The notes beneath the pieces were generated by a model. It was not told where the DNA came from and made no database searches. It saw only the letters and a list, made by a program, of their open reading frames with translations. The position numbers and the translations under genes are program-made. Positions 10,945-53,483 of a stretch of 64,000 nt of DNA are shown here, piece by piece (position 1 is the stretch's first letter; every line of letters starts with the position of its first letter). This stretch comes from Bombyx mori. Taxonomy: Eukaryota; Arthropoda; Insecta; Lepidoptera; Bombycidae. The DNA is taken from assembly GCF_030269925.1 (NCBI RefSeq), contig NC_085131.1, positions 3,486,001-3,550,000 on the forward strand, read 5' to 3'.

Positions 10945-10980
10945 GTAGGTCACCGGTGACCTACACGGCAGTCAAAGGGT
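10945..10980. repeat. Perfect 20-bp palindrome next to a TTAA-type end
   Basis: gtaggtcaccggtgacctac (10945-10964) is fully self-complementary. It is followed by acggcagtcaaagggttaa. Read on the minus strand this is TTAA then CCCTTTGACTGCCG, which looks like one end of a TTAA-specific element. I did not find the partner end. It falls in the presumed AdSS 3' UTR. Confidence 0.5.
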
Positions 10981-11188
10981 TAAAGTACATTTCTAATTAA
11001 TCTATGAACGTTGCCATATGCAGTTTAATACGAACATACAAGTTAAAATACTGAATCATCGACCGACCGAGCACGGGGAGCGTTGAATCAGCAAGCCGGC
11101 GCGTGCGAGTGTCGACTTGCAGATAAAATTAACAGTTACAATAATGAAACTAAGTAGCGACGCGAAGACGCGATGCCGGGCCGCGATG

Positions 11189-42122
<30,934 letters not shown>

Positions 42123-42599
42123 AATTTAAGAGTAGAACCGGAAGTTTAGAGGCTCACGCAAGTTTTTCCCGTACTTTCAGCTGTCTTCCATCGATTTCCA
42201 TCTGCAACTAACGGTGCTACCAATTATATTTTTCCTTTATACTGCTATATCATACATACCAGGTTTAAAACTACCAAATCTACTATCATACGATTCTTTT
42301 GACAGTTGTTATAATTTATTTAGCGTAATGATTCGGCTTTAAATATAAATATAAAATTCATAGCTTATACGCCACGATGTAAATTCCATTAAAACTAAGC
42401 CTGTTTTTAAAGGTTTTTTCTTTTTGCTAGATGGAATTTTTAGGGGTTTTTAAACTATATCAATCTATAAAAAAAAAATATGAACATAAATTTTTAGGGG
42501 AGTTTTCAGTAATTTTAGAATTTAATGTCTTTTTAAGTTATGTTTAAGAGTAAATATTTTTTGAATCTAGCAGCACTGGTGCTAGGAAATTACATATTA
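42123..42599 (-). promoter_or_regulatory. Presumed AdSS 5' UTR and promoter
   Basis: The sequence upstream of the AdSS ATG contains no gene. I see no TATA box at a convincing distance. The Harbinger-like element at 42600 bounds the region. Assigned by position. Confidence 0.35.
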
Positions 42600-43146
42600 T
42601 GCCGGCCACTGACATGCGCGCAAATATTCGTACATTGTACGAATGTTTGCGCGCATGTGAAGGGCCGTCAAACATTCATTCGCAAACCTAGCGGCTGTGC
42701 AAATGGGTTCGCATACTCAATTTGCGAACCCGTTTGCGCTTCCTCCTACACTTGTTTACGAATGTCTCACGAATTTCTCCTCCTTTTTTAATTCGTCAAT
42801 AGAACATTGAAGAGAAAAAGAGTTTTTAATTCTTTCCCAGACATCATTAACAGCCATGCTGTTTTTATGGGATTTCTTTTGATGAAGATACGCTACACAG
42901 TAGTCGTTACGAACTATGAAAATGGCGTATAGTATACGTCCGTTACCTTCGCAATCGTCGGCGCAACTGGGCAAGCGAATGTGTGGGAGACTACGCGAAG
43001 ATTCGAGGTTTGCGCGCTTTGATGTATGTTAAAAAACCGACACAGCTTGGAAAACCACGAATGCAGCGAAAACTTTGCATAATCATTCGCAAATGTCGTC
43101 CTACACTTGTGGGTTTGCGTATTCGTGCGCATGTGAGTGACCGGTG
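42600..43146. mobile_element. PIF/Harbinger-like element with MADF-like relic
   Basis: The inverted ends (tgccggccactgacatgcgc at the left; its degenerate inverse at the right) are flanked by TTA. A 45-bp near-perfect palindrome (42613-42657, arms of 21 bp around att) lies just inside the left end. On the minus strand VNDVWERIKNSF then IDELKKEEKF resembles part of a MADF/Myb-like domain, the DNA-binding partner of Harbinger transposases. The frame is not a complete domain. Confidence 0.65.
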
Positions 43147-43922
43147 TTAGAATAGAACGAACATAGACTGACATAATATAATTGATTCTAATGTAAAGGA
43201 TTAAGATATATGTCTATGGATTAAGATCACAAATTAAACACACTATTTTGATTAAATTGTGTTGAGAATACATTGCTTAAAACGGAAATTTTTTCTGGTA
43301 TATTTGGTTTTTTGATTTCGATAATGAAAAACTCTGCTTAATAGTTTTTCTTTTTAGTAAAAATCGGTGATTCCATTACAACCGAACGCGGATTGACAAT
43401 ATTTATAGGACCTATGTCATTACCACTTTTTTGTGGTAGAATTTGTTAAAAATAGTCTTCTTGTAACCAGTGTTGTCACACAGTTATAATACATTGTAGA
43501 TTTAGACAAATAGAACAATAATCGTAGGATTGTTAGCCTGTATCATAACATACTTCTTCTTGCTTTTAGCATTTTTGAAGTTGATGCAACTTCTAAAAAA
43601 GGTCCGGTCCGAATAATTAAAGAAAAATTTAAAGAGAATTTACATACTAATATCATTTGTCATAATCTTTTATATCTATTCGTGTTTTGATTGAGTAATT
43701 TAAATAAAAATAGCCAAGTCACATAATCAACTATTATAGTCAAACATTTTACTTTTGCCTGCGTGTTGACCGTCCATGCCACGGACGGCGCGTCGTCCGG
43801 ATTTCAGACTTTTAACAGATAATTATAAAATTATAGTTTACTCTTTCTAATACTCCATGACTGTAACCAATGAATTTACTTTCTCTTTCACACAATATTT
43901 ACGACAAAATAGCTGAAGGGGG
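43147..43922. other. Intergenic, nothing recognised
   Basis: AT-rich apart from a GC-rich patch at 43760-43800. Confidence 0.35.
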
Positions 43923-44823
43923 CAGTGTTGCCACCTTGGTGGTTTTCCCACCAGGACTGGTGATTTTTCGAGGCGTTTAGTGGTATTTTTTCATTCTATA
44001 GCGCATTTATTATTTTTAGTGGTTTTTGGCGGTTTTTCAATAAGGAATCTGGCAAGATACTTTTGATAGGGAATCTCCTGATATCCCGAAATTTCATGAT
44101 AATGTTTTCAGCTTAGGTACTCTATAACCGGGGAATTCCTAGGGGAGGTCGTTTGTTAATGAATGTTTTGTTTTTACTTTGTCCCATTCTAATGCGGGTA
44201 TCGAAAGAGTATTTAGTGTAATGAATATTGTAAAAAGTAAACTGCGGAACAGGATGGCTGGTCCACTTTTAAATACTATTATTTTTATGCGATGTCATAG
44301 CACTAATAACGGTCTAAACACAAAATATTCTTACAAAACCACAAGACTACAGCTATCAACACCTTTAGCGTCGACGGTAGCATCTACGAGTAAGAATGAT
44401 GATAAAGTTGTAGATGATTTTTACTAGAATTTTTTTAGACTACATTTTAATTTACACACATTACTCTTCTAATTCTTATTCTTCTCTTATTTTAGTCTTC
44501 TGATTAAAAAATAAACATATTAATTTGGTTTTATTTTACTGCCAATAGAATATTAGGAGCCAGTTTTACAGTTTCCAGATGAGCTTCCGTAGTATAAAGC
44601 TAACGAATCATTCATTCAAAACTGTCTTTTAACCAATCGTAGATGCCTTATTACGGAACTAGTGCAACTGGCACTAAACATAATCGACTTAGGATTTCTT
44701 TAGTCTGATTCAAGTTCAAAAACTTAGCGGAAGTTGGTTTTTTTTTATTAACAACATTTCCGAAATCTGGCGAAATTTTTCTCTTGACCTAGCGCCATAA
44801 CAAAATCTAAGGTGGCAACACTG
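43923..44823 (+). mobile_element. hAT element 1, 901 bp, decayed
   Basis: The ends cagtgttgccaccttgg and, inverted, cagtgttgccaccttag are flanked by a perfect 8-bp target duplication gaaggggg (43915-43922 and 44824-44831). It carries only the 3' end of a transposase. Confidence 0.93.
44179..44427 (+). pseudogene. hAT transposase C-terminal dimerisation domain
   Basis: The frame SHSNAGIERVFSVMNIVKSK then LRNRMAGPLLNTIIFMRC is the hAT dimerisation motif (S-N-A-x-E-R-x-F-S, then R-N-R). Upstream catalytic parts are missing. It ends in a stop inside hAT element 1. Confidence 0.85.
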
Positions 44824-44841
44824 GAAGGGGGCTGTGTGAAC

Positions 44842-45726
44842 TAGCGATGTGAACCGATTACAATTTCTGGCTCCGGTTTATTACCGGTTTTTTTCTCAAA
44901 AAACTGGTTTTTTTTGGTATTTTTAGGTTTTTTCCATAAAGGCTGAATAATCACTAAATAAAACAAATTTACGTGCAAACGAAGAGTTTTCTTCATAAAA
45001 TTAATTGGGTGAGCATATTTTATATAGGCTTTTAATGATCATATTTATATTATCCAATAATAAAAAGCATTTTAATTCTTTTTAATGAAATTTGAGGCAA
45101 GAAGCATATTTGGTCCACTGCGTCATCCAGAAGCCTGCTCCTTCTGGATGTTAGCACGTACCCTGACGTCGAAAACATACGTTCGGAAGGCACAGAAGTT
45201 GCTGGGACTGATAGGTATTTAAATGCTATTTTGTTTAAAGACCTTAAATAAGTATTGCTCATCCAAAAAGTGCCAGCAATTTCGGTATGATTTCCTGTGG
45301 CGGCTTCAGTCTCAATATACAATCGCACTATATTCACTGCAGCCGCCGTGGTGTTCGGAATATCCAGTTTTCGCGAAAGCAAAAAATCCAGAATACCAGC
45401 CTTTTTAAAATCGTTTGTGGTTTCTTCTGGCTGACATCGGAACAGCGGAATAAAGCGAGAGTTGAAATTTTTTTAAGAAGATTCCCCAGTTCGCGACGCA
45501 CCATCTCTTTTGCAGACAACATGTGCTCTGGTTGGCGAAAGCCATTTCTGAGTGTTGGGTGCAGATTTTTTTTAGGTAGCTTGTATATTTGACCTGGTAG
45601 CACTGGTGTGAACTGAGAATGCAACGCGTAATTAAAAACCGGTATTCTTAAATAAAAACCGGTGTTTATCGGTATGTATAAAAACCGGTTTTTCTCCGGT
45701 TTTCTTCGAACCGGTTTACATCCCTA
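44842..45726 (-). mobile_element. hAT element 2, 885 bp, decayed
   Basis: The ends tagcgatgtgaaccg and, inverted, tagggatgtaaaccgg are flanked by a perfect 8-bp target duplication gtgtgaac (44834-44841 and 45727-45734). Repeated aaccggttttt motifs lie inside both ends. Confidence 0.93.
45050..45624 (-). pseudogene. hAT transposase relic, frameshifted
   Basis: Two overlapping minus-strand frames (45334-45624 and 45050-45382) give the C-terminal region, ending in YLSVPATSVPSERMFSTSGY then LTSRRSRL, the dimerisation motif of ZBED-type hAT transposases. One frameshift joins them and the N-terminal half is missing. Confidence 0.8.
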
Positions 45727-45842
45727 GTGTGAACACTGTGAACTGTGAATCATTGTGAAATACGATTTCAGTTTGGACGCACGTACACGTATTTAAACAG
45801 TAACGAAAATCAAAGTGTGGTGATTTTTTTTAATTGTTAATA

Positions 45843-48800
45843 ATGGAATCGTGAGTATTTATTCATTATATTTTACTAACATGAAGTGAATGTTATTTGC
45901 ATTTTATGACAAAAAAACATCTTTGAAGTAACGCCTCGTCATTTTTTGAACCTAACGGTCATCTTTAGTTGGTCGTTTTTAATAGAAAAATTAATAAAAT
46001 CCAAACGATTTTTTGTAATGAGATCAATATTATAATGAACTTAATTAAAAGTATTACAAAGGACGTGTATTTTAGTCGCAAATGTAAAAATTTCGACTTC
46101 AAAGATGTGAACACACATAGGCGTCCATACTACGTACTCATAACACGCCGGGTTTTATGTAAAAAAATAACAGAAGCTCAATTATTAAAGATACGGCAAT
46201 AAAGTTAATCATTTTTTTGTATTTTTTGAAGTGAAACTTCCTTATCGGCGTTGGAAAAAAATTTACCGTCACATTTTTCGGTTACGCGTCACTTTTTTCC
46301 GTTACGCGCCATCTGTTTTGTATTCATGTCTATGATAATAAAATCCTTTTGTTTAAACTTTATCTAATTTAACTTTTTTGTATTCATGTCTATGATAATA
46401 AAATCCTTTTGTTTAAACTTTATCTAATTTAACTTTATTTAACCAATTTCTAGAAAGTTGCATGTAGATCATTTTTCGAAAAATAAGGCCATAAACAAGT
46501 TTCACTTACGTGTGTACACTAGTACACGCACACATTTTTTTTATTTAGTATTTGATTTTCTTACATTTTGTACTAGTGATTGTGTCGTGGCGTGCAACCT
46601 CTGACAGGACGACATAGACAGACTAAGACAGATAATTGAAAATAATTCGAAAAGAAATGGCACGAGGGCGTACGTGACCAGCGGCACGGCAGTACATTTT
46701 TTGACTTCGAAAAAGACGAAAAAGAACGAATTGACCGTTCTCTTCGACCGTTCAGATTGGATTCTTTGCATTTTCATACTTTTTTTATTTCCAGTCAACG
46801 TGCTGCAGCAGGTCGAGGCAGAAGTGGTCGTGCTGGCGGTCAACGTGTTCGTGGTCATCACCAAGCCCGACCTTCGGCCTCTGAATCGTAATTACCTCTT
46901 ATAACTAAAACCTAAATTAAGATATATTTTTATTTACTTTGTTTTGTTTGTTTTATTGCATTGATGGGTAAACAAGCTCACGGCCCACCTGATGTTAAGT
47001 GGTTACTGGAGCCCAGATACATTTACAACTTTTTTTGTTTGTTTGTTTTATTGCATTGATTGGTGAACAAGCTCACGGCCCACCTGATATGAAGTGGTTA
47101 CTGGAGCCCAGATACATTGACAACTTTTTTTGTTTGTTTGTTTTATTGCATTGATGGGTGAACGAGCTCACGGCCCACCTGATGCTAAGTGGTTACTGGA
47201 GCCCAGATACATTGACAACTTTTTTGTTTGTTTTATTGCATTGATGGGTGAACGAGCTCACGGCCCACCTGATGTTAAGTGGTTACTGGAGCCCAGATAC
47301 ATTGACAACTTTTTGTTTGTTTGTTTTATTGCATTGATGGGTGAACGAGCTCACGGCCCACCTGATGCTAAGTGGTTACTGGAGCCCAGATACATTGACA
47401 ACTTTTTTTGTTTGTTTTATTGCATTGATGGGTGAACAAGCTCACGGCCCACCTGATGTTCAGTGGTTACTGGAGCCCAGATACATTGACAACTTTTTTT
47501 GTTTGTTTGTTTTATTGCATTGATGGGTGAACGAGCTCACGGCCCACCTGATGTTAAGTGGTTACTGGAGCCCAGATACATTTACAACTTTTTTTGTTTG
47601 TTTGTTTTATTGCATTGATGGGTGAACGAGCTCACGGCCCACCTGATGTTAAGTGGTTACTGTAGCCCAGATACATTTACAACTTTTTACACAAGCTCAT
47701 TTGATTATTTTTTTTAATGCCAATACGCATTTCAGACTCGTCACTATGCCAATCGAGGCGTTGCCGGCGGGTCGAGCGATGGAGACGCCGATGCACCCGA
47801 AGAGGGTAAGGGTGCTCGAGCCCGTAGTGGAAAACCCTAGGTGTGTATTCTGGTACTTTTCAATATATTTAGGTTTTTTAACAGCAAAACAGTATCCTAG
47901 CTTTGTTTTCAGATCAGAAATGTGGGGATCCAACGCTTCGTCCCCAGCCAGGAGGGACCAGGAGACGCCTCCGGTGCCATCACCTGCCCTGTAACTATAT
48001 TATTCAATAATGTAACCTATTTTATAAACAAATAAAGAAAAAAATATTTGAGAAACAAAATTTTTGAGCCATTAAATTTATATTAAATTTTTATTCAATA
48101 TTTATTGCTTAGTTCGAAATCAAAGAAAAACTTGAATTTTGAGATAGGTGGCCTTACTTGATTTTTTTATTTTATTTTGTACTCATTTCTTAAATCAAAT
48201 CATTTTTGTAGATACGTAGAATGTGGGCCTAGCAGCGGGGCAAGCACGCCGACCACCGAGCGGCCTGCGTAAGTACCTATACATTTATTACACATCACAT
48301 AAACATATTTTTATGCGTTAATATTTGTTATATATGAGTCTTTTATTACCATAGGTGGCAATCTGTGCATTTGGACAAAAAAAATTTATTGATATGTCAA
48401 TACAGATTGATTTGAATATAATCGTCTCCTTCAAAGAATACGGTTCAAAACCTGCACTAAATAAAGGTTAATAGTTAACCTGTTATTTATCTAAGATGTC
48501 GTTCCGAAGAGTTTTGTGACTACCAATGGAATACAAAGTCAATAATTCGTTTTTCTTATTTACCAATCATTGTCCAAAAGTCAGATTGCCGGATTTGATA
48601 ATAGTCGACTCATATATGTTATTAAATATCTGTTTTATTTTTCAGAAGTCTGAGTCACGTCTCAAAGGAAGCTCGGCGTGAATTGTAAGTTCATCTCTGT
48701 ATACTACCAATATAGAATATAAAATAACCATAAAAAATAATTACTACCATTGATTTAAATATTCTTTCTATTTTGTAGAATCCCTTCGTCCTCTTCGTCC

Positions 48801-50931
48801 ACTCGACCTCTTCGCGACGAAGAGATTTTGACATTGCTCAATTACGGTAAGTGATATCAACCTTTTTTTATTTTTTTATTGCATGGGTGGATTTTTATAG
48901 GTGGACGAGCTCACAGGCCACCTGGTATTAAGTGGTTACTGGAACCCATAGACATCCACAACGTAAATGCGCCACTCACCTTGAGATATAAGTTCTAAGG
49001 TCTCAAGTATAGTTACAGCGGCTGCCCCACCCTTCAAACCGAAACGCATTACTGCTTCACGGCAGAAATAGTCGGCGTGGTGGTACCCACTCGCGCAGAC
49101 TCGCAAGAGATCCTACCACCAGTAACCTTTTTATCAATAATCGCGAAAGTAAAATACCTATTACAATCGAAACTTTTTCCTTTCAGGCAGCGAAGAAGAG
49201 TCGGAGGAAGAGGAGGACGAAGAGACTATGCAGCGGCTGACGGTGCCGCACTCGACCAGGATGTGGTTAGACGAAGAGGATGAGGAAGTTGAAAGAGGTG
49301 AAGAGAGGATCCCTCCTCTCCCGAGAGATAACATTAATATAGAGCAACCTCCTCAACCTCTTCGTCTATCCACATCCACCTCACCGACGGCTCTTTCGCC
49401 CTCTGTGGCGCTAGGGCCAACTAATAAATTTATGTTTGAATGGAGAACGGCGCCAATGCCTGCAATCGAACCTGATTTAAGGCGAGAACCGTTCTCCCAA
49501 ATTAGTGGTCCAAAGGTTTCTTTCGCGACTCCGTATGATGCATTCATTGCCATATGGGATCGTGAAATAATGGAATCGATAGTCGAGGAAACCAACATTT
49601 ACGCACAGCAGCTGGCAACGGTCATGCTGGAGACTGGGACGATCCGCCCTCATAGCTGGATTACTCGATGGCAAGATACGGATGTAAACGAACTTTACAC
49701 GTATTTTGCTATCATTCTGGCTATGGGGGTGTTCATCAAAAGCTGCCTGACCGAGTATTGGTGCACGGCACAAGACGTATTTTATACACCAGGCTTCTCC
49801 GCCCAAATGTCGTATGACCGTTTCCGGCTGCTGTCAAGGTGCCTACACTTTTCTAATAACACTGCTTGTGATCTTGCAATGTTGACACGACGCCAGGTCA
49901 TGCTGTACAAAATACAACCGTTAATAGACCACTTAAATAAAAAATTTGCGGAACTTTACAATTTGGGTCAAAATTTAGCAGTGGATGAAAGTTTGACGAT
50001 GTGGAAAGGCTGGCTTGATATAAACCAGTTCATTCCACAAAAGGCAGCGACAGTTGGGATCAAAACTTATGAAGTTTGTGAATCGCAGAGTGGTTACCTG
50101 TGGCGGTTTGAAGTTCACGCTGGCCATGACATCTCGGCTTCACAGGACGATCCAATTTCTGGCACAGTACCAGCTCTCGTGCTCAGACTTTTAAATGGTC
50201 TTGAGCATAAAGGGCACACAATATGGATGGATAATTTTTATAACTCTCCAGCGCTAGCCCGAGAACTTAAGACACGCGGCTTTGACTGTGTGGGCACACT
50301 GCGGACTAACCGACAATTTGTGCCGTACGAAGTGACGTCCCTTACAAAAAGGGATATGACAGTCGGTCAAGTGATGGGATGCACCTCGGGAGATGTGGAT
50401 ATTTTGGTGTGGAAAGATAAAGGCCGGGTGGCATTTATTTCCACATACCATGGTCTTGCATCTGTTACGTTTGAGGAAAGACTGAAGCCGACTGTCGCGT
50501 ACGATTATAATATTTGTATGGGCGGAGTAGACCGCAAGGACCAGCAGCTTGCAGTGTATCCCATAGAAAGAAGAAGGACAAAAGTTTGGTACAAGAGATT
50601 CTTTAGAAGGCTCTTGAACGCTAGTGTCTTGAACTCGCACATACTACACCAAAATCAGTCATTCTCACACCGGAAATTCCGGACGGTGTTAATCACTGAA
50701 CTATTGAGTGCACACCGTACACAACCACCTAGCACACTCACCCCAACACATGTACATTGCCCGGCGCAGTATGGCCTGACCAAGAGCGGTAAATCAGACC
50801 GCCTTAGGCGCCAGTGTGCCGTCTGCTCCAGGCGGACTCACACATATTGCAAGGCCTGCAACGTGGCAATGTGCATTTTCACTTGCTACGAGACATACCA
50901 CACTACACATCGACACTTTACCGGTCATTGA
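45843..50931 (+). CDS. piggyBac-transposase-derived protein, 8 exons, intact
   Basis: Coding exons: 45843-45850, 46795-46887, 47736-47840, 47913-47990, 48212-48268, 48646-48684, 48779-48846 and 49187-50931 (TGA). All introns are GT-AG, all phases agree, total 730 aa. The N-terminus (about 1-165) is disordered: Arg/Gly-rich, Pro/Ser-rich, then an acidic run. The transposase core spans about 230-640 with the catalytic aspartates of the piggyBac family at D416 (AVDESLTMWKG), D498 (WMDNFYNSP) and D598 (GGVDRKDQ), spaced as in the active enzyme. Residues 674-730 are a Cys/His-rich domain (CAVCSRRTHTYCKAC, CIFTCYETYH). No TTAA-flanked piggyBac ends are seen near either terminus, and introns have been colonised by other transposons. 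I infer a long-resident, possibly domesticated gene; an autonomous, intron-bearing element is the alternative. Confidence 0.88.
46228..46540. mobile_element. Short copy of the 35.8-kb TIR element
   Basis: It has the same ends as 35843-36784 (gaagtgaaacttccttatcg; acaagtttcacttacgtg plus the gtacactagtacacgc hairpin). The tandem SINE-like units are absent and a 60-bp segment (gtattcatgtctatgataat) is duplicated at 46318 and 46380. It lies in intron 1 of the piggyBac-derived gene. Confidence 0.8.
46938..47689 (+). repeat. Eight tandem ~93-bp units derived from the Bm1 tail
   Basis: Each unit is tttgtttgttttattgcatt, a block gatgggtgaacgagctcacg ending gtggttactggagccca, then gatacattgacaac. 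The block equals the antisense Bm1 3' end. Units differ at a few positions and in T-run length. It fills most of intron 2 of the piggyBac-derived gene and creates spurious open frames. Confidence 0.92.
48336..48611. mobile_element. 276-bp TIR element (MITE), copy 2
   Basis: Counterpart of 2090-2364; the left end is degraded, the right end gataatagtcgactc intact. Flanked by atatat on both sides. It makes up 276 of the 377 bp of intron 5 of the piggyBac-derived gene. Confidence 0.8.
48865..49124 (-). mobile_element. Bm1 SINE in intron 7 of the piggyBac-derived gene
   Basis: Antisense, with a small internal duplication near its tail (gcatgggtggatttttatag then gtggacgagc), ending cctaccaccagtaac. 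Confidence 0.9.
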
Positions 50932-50995
50932 CACTTATTTTTATACACACACGCGCATGCACACATACAGGGTATATAGGCAGTAGTGTTAAAGA

Positions 50996-51095
50996 TATTT
51001 CTATTGCCCTTGTAGCCAGACGAGCATACCTGATGGTGAGTGGTTACCGTAAAAAGTTAAGCTGGGCATACTAGATGGTAAGTGGTTACCGTAAA
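50996..51095 (-). mobile_element. CR1-like LINE tail fragments
   Basis: ttgcccttgtagccagacga to gatggtgagtggttaccgta, followed by a second partial repeat of gatggtaagtggttaccgta. It lies 65 bp after the piggyBac-derived stop and may be in its 3' UTR. Confidence 0.65.
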
Positions 51096-51180
51096 ATTTG
51101 TTATCGTTACCATCCATATTGTTGCACAGTACTAAAGAAAAAGCTGCATGTGTTGTACACTTTTTTTTTGCTATCTGACA

Positions 51181-51759
51181 GCCCTTTCACACATGGTCTC
51201 CGTTTTACTGATCCGTTTTGTCGTATACTTTTTTTTTCATCGATGGAGCATGAAGTTGTATGAGCGACTTTACATAGCCGCTCATATGAGCTCATATCAA
51301 CTACCAGTTGACATGGGCCTTCTGTTCCCCCGCCATCTATTTTAATTTAAAATTAATTATTAAAAAAGAACTATGTTATCGCTTAAAAATAGTCGTGCTC
51401 GAAAACGCGCTATCTCTGTGTTCAGCGTATCATCATTCTGCATCGTAGTTGAATACTAAGAAACAAAATACTTCAATGTGAAGCATAATTCATACTAAGC
51501 TTAAAAACATAACACTTGCTTGAGGTACAATGAATGGTTTTGTGATAACGGAGCCGCGCGGCGCAGTTGTAAAAAATGACGTGGCACTTAGGGTGAGCGT
51601 CAAGAGCCCGTTCGGGCAAGCCAGCGACAGTATTCGGTAAGCAGTAAAAAAAAAAGGTCCGGTAAATTATGACATTCTGTTTTTTTGTCAATTTTTTGTT
51701 GTATCTGCTAAAACGGGTACCGTATACACGGAGACTATGTGTGAACGGATTGTTAGGGC
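51181..51759. mobile_element. Putative TIR element, 579 bp
   Basis: The left gccctttcacacatggtctc and the inverted right gccctaacaatccgttcaca share cacacat(g/a)gtctccgt, with an indel between them. No ORF; target duplication unclear. Confidence 0.4.
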
Positions 51760-53202
51760 CAGCGTCGTGTCAACAATGCAATTCGCAATTGTTCATTAGA
51801 GGTGGCACATAAATTAAGTACGCAACTGGATTATTATGGGTGTTGGTTTATTTATGGTTATTTTATTTATAAGCGATCTTTTAACTGTGTGGTATCTAGG
51901 TACGATTATTTGCAAGTTACCTAGTTGTTATTAATTATTATTATTATTATTTTTTCATCACGATAACATAAAAAAAAAGTTTATTTGACCTATCAATCAA
52001 AAAGGTTCGAAAAAAAAACAAATCATAATGTTTACTTTTTATTTTGAATAAGTCAATAAATTCGAAAAAAAGAACACAAATCATAATGTTTAATAAACAC
52101 ATATATGCTTAATTAGCACCCGTGAGCGCACTTGTTATTTTTTCACTATTTTTAAGATTTTTTATTTGTTTTTTCTTCCAGACATGTGGCTTTTTTCCTT
52201 GGAATGAATGCCCGGTTTCATGTAAATCTTGAATAATTAATTATTATACTACTTGCAAACATATATTTTGCAAAATCTTAGTTTTTACGAGACACTGTTT
52301 TTTGCACTAATTTTGAGTGTCATATTTGAGACGTTCATACTTCGATCAATTATTGATCGAAGCGTTCATACTTAAAATCTGTAAAATAACTGTGGTGTCG
52401 TTGCTTAAAATCGCTTGGCGATACGCTTAAGCAAACCTCACGTCTACATTGCGCATGCGTAAGGGTGAGTCCGATATATTAGTATTCATTAAGATATTCA
52501 TAATACAGCTTGTATTCGTGTATCTAATCCGTCGAATTCTGATATGCTAATATTCCGTATTCACTCTATTCATAATATTAGCCAACTCACATCGGTCGGG
52601 TTGTATCTATCACTCGAAAATATACTGGCATACGCCGTACGTGTCTCGCGGATATCTGTCTATCACATTCATAACAATACTGCATGCGCTAAGAGTAAGT
52701 GAGATAAACTACATGTTTACATATTGAGCAATGAAAATAAGTACTTAACATTATGAGTTTAAGGACTATTTTTTAATTCAACTTTTTACATGTCAAAGAT
52801 GCTAGTGGGAATTTTTCAGAATTTTAAATGTATTACTTTTTAATGTTTGAACCTTCATTTCTTGATTCAACTAAAGATTCTACTCAAGGCAAAATAGTGT
52901 ATTTTTATATTTATTGGAATAAAATCGGTGAGCTTTATTTTTATTATTTTTATTTTATTTTCTGTTTCCTTTAAATTAGTCGGTTTTAAAACGATGATTT
53001 GAAAAATGAAAGTAGGTACGGCAATTGACATTGTTTACCAATTTCATAAATTAATTTTTTTTTACATAAAATGTAATACTGCCACAATTAAATTAAGTGT
53101 TTTTTTTTATCTTCTAAGGACTTTTCAAAATTTAAATAAAAGTTTGATTTTTGAATCGAAATGACTTTCTAACGGTTCGTGGATTATAATATTATAACTG
53201 TT
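51760..53202. other. AT-rich intergenic DNA, nothing recognised
   Basis: No coding sequence or known repeat is seen before the hAT relic at 53203. Confidence 0.35.
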
Positions 53203-53337
53203 GTGTACCCACTAGCCACCTCAGTACCATGTGAGAGGATTTTTTCAAAATCTGGTAAACTCATTTCTGACCGACGTAACAGGCTTTCGGTAGAAAAAGT
53301 AAAAAAGCTGATGTTTTTATGCACCAATAAGAAATAA
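53203..53337 (+). pseudogene. hAT transposase C-terminal relic
   Basis: A 44-codon frame, VYPLATSVPCERIFSKSGKL then ISDRRNRLSVEKV to a TAA, is the last part of the hAT dimerisation motif. It lacks any start. Its element borders were not found. Confidence 0.8.
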
Positions 53338-53483
53338 ATAAGTAATATTACTAACTTGTTGTTTATATTAATGTACAATGTTGACCAAATTCTGATTTAA
53401 TAATAATCATTTTAATGTACATAATATTACTTGTAAAATATTTAGTATGAAGTCAAATTCCTAGATACTATTTATATTTTTAA

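Noticed and set aside
46559..46794. Extra coding exon between exons 1 and 2 of the piggyBac-derived gene
   Set aside because: Joining exon 1 directly to 46795 keeps the phase and gives a plausible N-terminus; the open frames in this stretch have no support.
47130..47523. Plus-strand frames of 101 and 60 aa with repeated RAHGPPD motifs
   Set aside because: They are the Bm1-derived satellite read in frame, within an intron.
47653..47994. 113-aa plus-strand frame
   Set aside because: Partly real: 47736-47840 and 47913-47990 are exons of the piggyBac-derived gene; the rest of the frame is intron.
49353..50640. Minus-strand frames of 81-128 aa
   Set aside because: Antisense shadows of the transposase exon.
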